A stretch of 5,107 nt of DNA from Comamonadaceae bacterium (GTDB lineage: Bacteria > Pseudomonadota > Gammaproteobacteria > Burkholderiales > Burkholderiaceae): NCBI GenBank assembly GCA_947455875.1, contig CANGSD010000123.1, positions 1 through 5,107 of the forward strand, written 5' to 3'. The first letter of the stretch is position 1, and the number at the start of each line of letters is the position of its first letter. The notes under the pieces were generated by a model. It did no database searches, was not told where the DNA came from, and saw nothing but the letters and a program-made list of their open reading frames with translations. Position numbers and translations under genes: made by a program. This document shows positions 1-5,107 of the stretch, piece by piece.

Positions 1-37
1 CCACGGTGAGACGGCTTACCACCGTTGATCGTTCGCC

Positions 38-58
38 CGGCGCGCACGCTGCGCGCCG
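38..58. repeat. Perfect 9-bp inverted repeat (hairpin)
   Basis: The arms CGGCGCGCA and TGCGCGCCG are exact reverse complements separated by a 3-nt loop (CGC). No T-run follows on either strand, so this alone is not a standard intrinsic terminator. It sits just before the stronger hairpin at 68-93 and may add to termination or protect the 3' end of an upstream plus-strand transcript. That role is inferred. The structure itself is read directly. Confidence 0.55.
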
Positions 59-67
59 AGTCGACCG

Positions 68-93
68 AAGGCCCGCCTCAGGCGGGCCTTTTT
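68..93 (+). terminator. Rho-independent terminator, plus strand
   Basis: A perfect 10-bp stem (AAGGCCCGCC / GGCGGGCCTT) with a 3-nt TCA loop ends in five consecutive T residues at 89-93. The T-run is on the plus strand, so it terminates a plus-strand gene lying to the left of the window, of which at most a few codons remain. On the minus strand the same stem is followed by CGGTCGA with no T-run, so it should be a poorer terminator for the minus-strand gene that stops at 113, although the hairpin lies just downstream of that stop. Confidence 0.85.
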
Positions 94-112
94 CATGGCG
101 GGTGACGCCGGG

Positions 113-775
113 TTAGCTGGCGCGCGCCAGCGTCAGCCACAGCGTGTCACCGTGCCGCTCGAGCGCGACGCCGTCGGCGTGTGCCAGGGCCTGGATTTCT
201 TCGTCGCGTAGCGGTCGGTAAGTGGGTGGGTCTTGCGTGCCTGGCTCGCCCGCGGTGGGCTGCAGATCGAGCACCAGCCGCAGCTGCTCGCCCGCGTTGT
301 CGGCGCAAAGCGTGACTTCGGCGGGAGCTCCGGTGGTGTCGGTGAGCCACAGCAGGCAGGCGGGCAGCACATAGCGCAGGCGGTCTGCGCTGACGCGGTC
401 GCCCGCGTTATGTAGTTCGTTGCGCAAGGTGAGGCCCTGAAACAGGAAGCTGCCACGCAGGAGCGTGAGGGTGTCGCGCACGGCCTCTTGCAGCGACACC
501 GTGCGGCCTTGCGCCGGCATCAGCCATTCGATCAGGCCCAGGCAGGACGCGATGGCCGCACGCGAATAGCCCGCCAGTTGCGCGGCGGTCTCCTGCACCT
601 GCGCGAGGTCGGGCGCGGGAACGCGCAGGCGCCGATCGAGCAGGCTCGCCGCCATGGCGATAGGTTGCAGGGGGGCCACTGCTTCGTGTCGCATCGAGGG
701 CGCCAGGCGCCGCAACAGCGCGTAACGCGCGCCCTCGGCCAATGCGTGAGAAAGATCAAGGGGCTGCGAGGGCAT
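113..775 (-). CDS. Hypothetical protein, degenerate histidine-kinase-like
   Basis: This gene encodes 220 residues and I do not recognise a named family. Residues 24-50 resemble a histidine-kinase dimerisation segment: H30-E31 followed by P35-L36 has the spacing of the classical H-box HExxxPL. Residues 93-118 and 128-171 resemble the start of a HATPase_c domain (a 'DRLRYVL' segment at 131-137), and the end (GDTLWLTLA) resembles its last strand. The N-box asparagines appear replaced (A139 and W143 in my alignment), and no DxGxG or GxGxG boxes are visible. ATP binding and autophosphorylation are therefore doubtful. No membrane segment, signal peptide or sensor domain is evident, so it is probably cytoplasmic. 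The start at 775 is the first ATG after an in-frame stop at 788-790; no Shine-Dalgarno is seen, so M28 is a possible alternative. It diverges from glcE. It could be a pseudokinase, a phosphotransfer-like protein or something unrelated. The coding call is firm; the function is not. Confidence 0.8.
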   Translation of the reverse strand: MPSQPLDLSHALAEGARYALLRRLAPSMRHEAVAPLQPIAMAASLLDRRLRVPAPDLAQVQETAAQLAGYSRAAIASCLGLIEWLMPAQGRTVSLQEAVRDTLTLLRGSFLFQGLTLRNELHNAGDRVSADRLRYVLPACLLWLTDTTGAPAEVTLCADNAGEQLRLVLDLQPTAGEPGTQDPPTYRPLRDEEIQALAHADGVALERHGDTLWLTLARAS

Positions 776-794
776 GGGGCGTGCATGTTAACGG

Positions 795-809
795 CGCACG
801 CACGCACGC
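795..809. repeat. Short CGCA tandem repeat
   Basis: Three full CGCA units plus a partial CGC lie in the divergent intergenic region, about 20 bp upstream of the minus-strand start at 775. At this length it could be chance in GC-rich DNA. A change in copy number would alter the leader of the minus-strand gene but no reading frame. Confidence 0.35.
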
Positions 810-840
810 GGGTCACAAGACGTTGACGGTCTGCAGCGAC

Positions 841-882
841 ATGGTACCCGCCCAGCGAGGGTCTTGCGTCCCCGCGTACCAT
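841..882. promoter_or_regulatory. Spaced inverted repeat in divergent intergenic region
   Basis: ATGGTAC (841-847) and GTACCAT (876-882) are perfect 7-bp inverted copies 28 bp apart, between the divergent start codons at 775 and 890. Each contains TACCAT, pointing outward towards its own gene and matching the -10 consensus TATAAT at 4 of 6 positions. The plus-strand copy ends 7 bp before the A of the glcE start codon, so it could drive a leaderless glcE message or act as an operator half-site. No convincing -35 hexamer lies at 16-18 bp from either copy. The repeat is observed; a regulatory role is inference. Confidence 0.3.
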
Positions 883-889
883 CTCGCCC

Positions 890-1990
890 ATGGATTCTGC
901 TCTGCAACTGATCGTCGACCGCATTCGCGCCGCTGGCGCCGCGCGCCAGCCCCTGCGCATTCGGGGCGGCGGCACCAAGGATTTTTATGGTGAGCCCGGC
1001 GCGCCCGCCGAGGTGCTTTCCACCGCCGATTTGACCGGCATCGTCAGCTATGAGCCCAGCGAGCTGGTGGTGACCGCACGCGCCGGCACACCCCTGGCCG
1101 AACTCGAGGCCGCCTTGGCCGCCCAGGGCCAGTGCCTGCCCTTTGAGCCGCCGCACTTGGGTCCTGGTGCGACGGTGGGCGGCATGGTCGCCGCGGGTCT
1201 GTCGGGCCCGGCGCGTGCCAGCGTGGGCGCAGTGCGCGATTACGTGCTGGGTGTGACGATGGTCAACGGGCGCGGCGAGGTGCTGCTGTTTGGCGGCCAG
1301 GTGATGAAGAACGTGGCGGGCTATGACGTCTCGCGTCTGATGGCGGGCTCGCTGGGCACGCTGGGCCTGATCGCGCAGGTGAGCCTGAAGGTGTTGCCGG
1401 TGGCACCAGCCGAGGCCACCTTGCGTTTTGAGATGACACAGGCGCAGGCGCTGGAGCGTTTGAACGCCTGGGGCGGCCAGCCCCTGCCCCTGAACGCGAG
1501 CGCCTGGGTTGAGGACGCGGGTGTACCCACCTTGTACCTGCGCCTGCGTGGCGCGGTGGCGGCGGTGGAGGCGGCGTGTCGCAGCCTGGGCGGCGAGCGC
1601 CAGCCCGAGGCCGCGGCCGACTGGACGCATTCGCGCGAGCTGCGCCTGCCCTGGTTCAACGAACGTGCGGGCCGCGACCTGTGGCGCCTGTCGGTGCCGC
1701 AGACCGCTCCGGCGCTGGATCTGCCCGACTCCCCGTATGTGGAATGGCATGGCGGCCAGCGCTGGGTGCGCGCTGAAGCGGCAGCCGGTGCGGCCCTGCG
1801 CGAAGCCGCGCGGGCGGTGGGCGGCAGCGCCACGCGCTTCATCGCCGGCAGCGATACTGACAGCGCGGCAGGCAGCATCGGCCGCTTCGACGCCTTGACC
1901 GCGCCCCTGGACCGCATTCACCGCGAACTCAAACGCGAGTTCGATCCGGCCGGCATCTTCAACCCCGGGCGCCTGTACCCCGATTTCTGA
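890..1990 (+). CDS. glcE: Glycolate dehydrogenase, FAD-binding subunit GlcE
   Basis: GlcE is one of three subunits of the glycolate dehydrogenase (glycolate oxidase) complex, which oxidises glycolate to glyoxylate and passes electrons to the respiratory chain. The 366 residues fit the family (about 350 in E. coli). A PCMH-type FAD-binding domain fills the N-terminal half: RIRGGGTKDFYG (23-34), a 'VTARAGTPL' segment (61-69), GATVGGMVAAGLSGP (93-107), VRDYVLGVTMVNGRGE (115-130) and VMKNVAGYDVSRLMAGSLGT (138-157). The C-terminus has the flavoprotein ending FDPAGIFNPGRL (351-362). There is no signal peptide. The ATG at 890 is the only plausible start: upstream in frame there is no ATG or GTG before a stop at 824-826. 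No Shine-Dalgarno precedes it. glcF follows after 13 nt, so the two are surely co-transcribed. Unusually, the partner gene glcD is not directly upstream; a divergent gene occupies that place. Confidence 0.95.
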   Translation: MDSALQLIVDRIRAAGAARQPLRIRGGGTKDFYGEPGAPAEVLSTADLTGIVSYEPSELVVTARAGTPLAELEAALAAQGQCLPFEPPHLGPGATVGGMVAAGLSGPARASVGAVRDYVLGVTMVNGRGEVLLFGGQVMKNVAGYDVSRLMAGSLGTLGLIAQVSLKVLPVAPAEATLRFEMTQAQALERLNAWGGQPLPLNASAWVEDAGVPTLYLRLRGAVAAVEAACRSLGGERQPEAAADWTHSRELRLPWFNERAGRDLWRLSVPQTAPALDLPDSPYVEWHGGQRWVRAEAAAGAALREAARAVGGSATRFIAGSDTDSAAGSIGRFDALTAPLDRIHRELKREFDPAGIFNPGRLYPDF

Positions 1991-2003
1991 CCCTGTCCCT
2001 CGC

Positions 2004-3227
2004 ATGCAAACCCAGCTGTCGCCCGAATTCAAGGACACGCCCGAAGGCCGCGAGGCCGAGGCCATCCTGCGCAAATGTGTGCATTGCGGTTTCTGTACCG
2101 CCACGTGTCCCACCTACCAGTTGCTCGGAGACGAGCTCGATGGCCCGCGCGGGCGCATCTACCTGATCAAGCAGGTGCTCGAAGGCGAGACGCCCACCGA
2201 GAAGACGCAGCTACATCTGGATCGCTGCCTGACCTGCCGCAACTGCGAGACCACCTGCCCCAGCGGCGTGCAGTACGGCCATCTGATCGACATCGGCCGC
2301 CAGATCGTGGAGGAACGCGTGCCGCGCTCCGCCCCGCAGCGCGCGCTGCGCTGGGCGCTCAAGGAGGGCCTGCCCTCGCCGCTGTTCGCGCCAGCGATGA
2401 AGCTGGGGCAAGCGGTGCGCGCGGTGTTGCCCGCAGCCCTCAAGAAAAAAGTGCCGGCGCCCCAAGCGGCGGGCGACTGGCCGGTGCGTCAACACGCGCG
2501 CAAGGTGCTGATGCTCGCGGGCTGCGTGCAGCCGGCCATGGCCCCCAACATCAACAGCGCCACCGCCCGCGTGCTCGACGCAGCGGGCATTCAAACGGTG
2601 ATCGCGCCGGCGGCGGGTTGCTGCGGCGGGGTCAAGTTCCATTTGAACGACCAGGCGGGCGGGCGCGACCAGATGCGCGCCAACGTCGACGCGTGGTGGC
2701 CGTATGTGGAAGGCGGCCAGGTCGAAGCGATCGTGATGAACGCCTCGGGCTGCGGCGTCACCGTCAAGGAATACGGTCACTTGCTGGCGCACGACCCGGC
2801 CTATGCCGACAAGGCACGCCGTATCAGCGAGCTGACCCAAGATCTGAGCGAGCTGCTGCCCACGCTGGTGCCCGCGCTGCGCGAACGCGTCAAGCCGCCC
2901 GCAGGCACGCTGGCCTATCACCCGCCCTGCACCTTGCAGCACGGACAGCAGTTGCGCGGTGGCGTCGAGCAGCACCTGGGCGCGCTGGGGTTTACGGTGC
3001 GCGTGGCCTCGATGGAATCGCACCTGTGCTGCGGATCGGCCGGCACCTATTCGGTGTTGCAGCCCGAGATCTCGGAGCAACTGCGCGATCGCAAGCTGGG
3101 TCACCTCGCACAGGTGCAGCCCACCGCCATCGTCTCGGCCAACATCGGCTGCATCACCCACCTGCAAAGCGGCACGGGCACGCCGGTGCGGCATTGGGTG
3201 GAGGTGCTGGACGCGGCGCTGGTGTGA
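2004..3227 (+). CDS. glcF: Glycolate dehydrogenase, iron-sulfur subunit GlcF
   Basis: GlcF carries electrons from the flavin subunits of glycolate dehydrogenase towards the membrane quinone pool. At 407 residues it matches the E. coli protein length. The N-terminal ferredoxin-like region has two 4Fe-4S motifs of the form CxxCxxCxxxCP: C25/C28/C31/C35 and C75/C78/C81/C85. Two cysteine-rich CCG domains follow, the first with C174, C206-C207 and C250, the second with C309, C342-C343 and C383, as in the GlpC/heterodisulfide reductase HdrB family. All expected ligands are present and no membrane helix is visible, so attachment to the membrane would be peripheral. The ATG at 2004 lies 13 nt after the glcE stop and gives the usual N-terminus (MQTQLSPEFKDTPEGREAE). 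No Shine-Dalgarno is visible, so translation may depend on coupling to glcE. The gene ends 25 bp from the convergent panC stop. Confidence 0.97.
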   Translation: MQTQLSPEFKDTPEGREAEAILRKCVHCGFCTATCPTYQLLGDELDGPRGRIYLIKQVLEGETPTEKTQLHLDRCLTCRNCETTCPSGVQYGHLIDIGRQIVEERVPRSAPQRALRWALKEGLPSPLFAPAMKLGQAVRAVLPAALKKKVPAPQAAGDWPVRQHARKVLMLAGCVQPAMAPNINSATARVLDAAGIQTVIAPAAGCCGGVKFHLNDQAGGRDQMRANVDAWWPYVEGGQVEAIVMNASGCGVTVKEYGHLLAHDPAYADKARRISELTQDLSELLPTLVPALRERVKPPAGTLAYHPPCTLQHGQQLRGGVEQHLGALGFTVRVASMESHLCCGSAGTYSVLQPEISEQLRDRKLGHLAQVQPTAIVSANIGCITHLQSGTGTPVRHWVEVLDAALV

Positions 3228-3229
3228 TC

Positions 3230-3249
3230 TTCGGGCCGGCGGGCCTGAA
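3230..3249. terminator. Hairpin between convergent glcF and panC
   Basis: TTCGGGCC pairs with GGGCCTGAA's last eight bases (GGCCTGAA) around a GGCG tetraloop, giving an 8-bp stem with one G-T wobble. It nearly fills the 25-bp gap between the glcF stop (3225-3227) and the panC stop (3253-3255). Neither strand has a T-run after it. It may act as a weak bidirectional terminator or simply as a 3' end stabiliser. The structure is read from the sequence; the function is inferred from position. Confidence 0.45.
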
Positions 3250-3252
3250 CAC

Positions 3253-4107
<855 letters not shown>

Positions 4108-4908
4108 TCAGTAGGTGTGCGTCGGCACTTCGGGGAAGTCCCCGGTCTTCACTGCATGGACATAAGCGCGCACAGCATCCGATACGCTGGCGGCCTTGTC
4201 CATGAAATTGCGCACAAAGCGTGCGGGCTTTGCGGGGCCCAGGCCCAGCATGTCGTGTGTCACCAGCACCTGCCCGCTGCAATCGGGGCCCGCGCCAATG
4301 CCGATGACGGGGATGTCCAGCGCCTGCGTGATCTGCGCACCCAGGGCGGCCGGCACCAGCTCGATCACCAGCATCGCCGCACCCGCTGCCTGCAGCGCAC
4401 CGGCGTGGTCTAGCAGCGTGGCTGCGCCCGCTGCGTCACGCCCCTGCACGCGCCAGCCGCCCAGGGCATGCACCGACTGTGGGGTCAGGCCCAGGTGGGC
4501 GCACACAGGAATGCCGCGCTCGGTGAGAAAGCGCACGGTCTCGGCGGTCCAGCCGCCGCCTTCGAGCTTGACCATGTGCGCGCCGGCTTGCATCAGCGTG
4601 ACCGCGCTGGTCATCGCCTGCTCGGGGCTGGCGTGGTAGCTGCCATGGGGCAGGTCGCCGATCAACCAGGCGTGGCGGTTGCCCCGCGCGACGCAGGCCA
4701 CGTGATAGGCCATGTCAGCCAGCGTGACGGGCACGGTGGTGGCGTGGCCCTGCACCACCATCCCCAGCGAATCGCCCACCAACAGGCAATCGACCTCGGC
4801 CTCGTCAAGCACGCGCGCGAAGCTCGCGTCGTAGCAAGTGAGCATGGCGATCTTCTCGCCGGTGGCGTGCATCTCGCGCAGGCGATGCAGCGTCAGGGGT
4901 TTGCGCAT
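4108..4908 (-). CDS. panB: 3-methyl-2-oxobutanoate hydroxymethyltransferase
   Basis: PanB transfers a hydroxymethyl group from 5,10-methylenetetrahydrofolate to 2-oxoisovalerate, giving ketopantoate, the first committed step of pantothenate synthesis. The 266 residues match the family (264 in E. coli). Active-site positions of this metal-dependent TIM-barrel enzyme are intact: LTCYDASFA (23-31), [13 protein letters not shown] (43-55) with metal ligand D46, GDLPHGSY (84-91) with metal ligand D85, VKLEGG (113-118) with K114 and E116, [15 protein letters not shown] (137-151), and the likely catalytic E183 in VIELVP. The glycine-rich [15 protein letters not shown] follows. Start at 4908 gives the standard N-terminus ([13 protein letters not shown]); no Shine-Dalgarno is seen. 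It is first in a panB-panC pair. It may have its own promoter in the 87-bp leader or be read from the upstream peroxidase gene. Confidence 0.97.
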   Translation of the reverse strand: MRKPLTLHRLREMHATGEKIAMLTCYDASFARVLDEAEVDCLLVGDSLGMVVQGHATTVPVTLADMAYHVACVARGNRHAWLIGDLPHGSYHASPEQAMTSAVTLMQAGAHMVKLEGGGWTAETVRFLTERGIPVCAHLGLTPQSVHALGGWRVQGRDAAGAATLLDHAGALQAAGAAMLVIELVPAALGAQITQALDIPVIGIGAGPDCSGQVLVTHDMLGLGPAKPARFVRNFMDKAASVSDAVRAYVHAVKTGDFPEVPTHTY

Positions 4909-4995
4909 GGCAATCAGGGCAGCAAGGCAGCCGCGTCAGGCAGGGCCGGACTCGTGTGCGAAGAGAAGGAGTTTGAAAGGAAAAGGCGGCGGCGT
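4909..4995 (-). other. panB leader / intergenic region with pyrimidine-rich tract
   Basis: These 87 bp separate the peroxidase gene stop from the panB start. Positions 4960-4986 are 24 of 27 purines on the plus strand, so a minus-strand transcript is strongly pyrimidine-rich there. I found no convincing -35/-10 pair, riboswitch-like structure or ribosome binding site for panB. The purine tract contains AAGGAG on the plus strand, but no plausible plus-strand gene begins after it. Confidence 0.5.
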
Positions 4996-5013
4996 TTAGC
5001 CGGCCAGCGCCGC
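4981..5013 (-). terminator. Weak candidate terminator after peroxidase gene
   Basis: On the minus strand GCGGCG (5013-5008), inside the last codons of the peroxidase gene, can pair with CGCCGC (4991-4986). One C and then four T residues (4984-4981) follow. The stem is only 6 bp and the loop is 16 nt, so termination would be partial at best. An alternative register (4994-4989) shortens the loop to 13 nt but moves the stem away from the T-run. If active, it would partly insulate panBC from peroxidase transcription. Confidence 0.25.
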
Positions 5014-5107
5014 TTCGATGTCACGCGCCAGCTTGGCCGGCGTGTCGGTCGGTGCGTAGCGGCGGATCACCCGGCCGTCGCGGCCGACCAGGAACTTGGT
5101 GAAGTTC
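4996..5107 (-). CDS. Glutathione peroxidase, C-terminal fragment
   Basis: Only the last 36 codons and the stop (TAA at 4998-4996) are in the window; the rest continues past the right edge. The visible protein starts NFTKFLVGRDGRVIRRYAPT and continues through DTPAKLARDIEAALAG. The NF.KFLV.RDG.V..R..P block is the conserved C-terminal signature of thiol-dependent glutathione peroxidases of the BtuE/Gpx family, and the first Asn is the one that follows the conserved Trp and belongs to the catalytic tetrad. Such enzymes reduce hydrogen peroxide and organic hydroperoxides with glutathione or thioredoxin. The catalytic Cys, Gln and Trp are outside the window, so activity cannot be judged. It lies in the same direction as panBC, 87 bp upstream of panB. 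Confidence 0.85.
   Translation of the reverse strand, partial: NFTKFLVGRDGRVIRRYAPTDTPAKLARDIEAALAG

Noticed and set aside
1..28. Possible tail of an upstream plus-strand gene (frame 2 reads HGETAYHR then stop at 26-28; frame 1 stops at 7-9)
   Set aside because: The terminator at 68-93 implies a plus-strand gene to the left, but eight residues are too few to identify it or to choose between the two frames, so I did not list a CDS.
823..828. TTGACG as a -35 element for glcE
   Set aside because: It matches the consensus at 5 of 6 positions, but no acceptable -10 hexamer lies 16-18 bp downstream, and the TACCAT at 877-882 is much too far away.
788..2113. Long minus-strand open frame (441 codons) opposite glcE
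   Set aside because: It lies antisense to an unmistakable glcE and has the Arg/Gly/His/Ala-rich low-complexity composition typical of shadow frames in GC-rich genes.
1291..2721. Recurring GGCGGCCAG in glcE and glcF (near 1291, 1473, 1751 and 2713)
   Set aside because: All copies encode Gly-Gly-Gln with the preferred codons, so they look like codon bias, not a repeat or uptake signal.
4967..4999. Plus-strand AAGGAG-like site followed by a tiny TTG-initiated frame ending at TAG
   Set aside because: The frame is only eight codons, the spacing from the purine motif to TTG is about 2 nt, and it overlaps the peroxidase stop on the other strand.

Overview
The window is about two thirds GC, with densely packed genes and strong G/C preference at third codon positions. 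The proteins look most like those of Burkholderiales betaproteobacteria, perhaps Comamonadaceae or a neighbouring family. That placement is inferred from recognised protein variants (for example the FVNRLQF and FGKKDYQQL forms of PanC), not from a database search. It is ordinary chromosomal housekeeping and carbon metabolism. I see no insertion sequence, phage gene, CRISPR array, tRNA or rRNA.

Layout from left to right. Positions 1-112 hold two hairpins, the second a good rho-independent terminator for a plus-strand gene that ends at or before the left edge. A minus-strand gene (113-775) encodes a 220-residue protein resembling a stripped-down histidine kinase: it has an H-box-like HExxxPL motif, but the ATP-binding motifs are eroded. 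It diverges from glcE (890-1990) and glcF (2004-3227), which encode the FAD-containing and iron-sulfur subunits of glycolate dehydrogenase. A 114-bp divergent intergenic region with a spaced inverted repeat separates the two directions. The FAD subunit GlcD, normally encoded next to glcEF, is not in the window.

glcF converges on panC with a 25-bp gap that contains a hairpin. panC (3253-4098) and panB (4108-4908) are on the minus strand, in the order panB-panC with 9 nt between them. They encode pantothenate synthetase and ketopantoate hydroxymethyltransferase. Upstream of panB, after an 87-bp pyrimidine-rich leader, lies the 3' end of a glutathione peroxidase gene (4996-5107), cut by the window edge.

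GlcE and GlcF work with GlcD to oxidise glycolate to glyoxylate and pass electrons to the respiratory chain. PanB and PanC supply pantothenate for coenzyme A. The glutathione peroxidase removes peroxides. I see no previously undescribed system. The points most worth a second look are the degenerate kinase-like protein beside glcEF, the symmetric sequence in the divergent region, and the lack of a recognisable Shine-Dalgarno sequence before all five visible starts.
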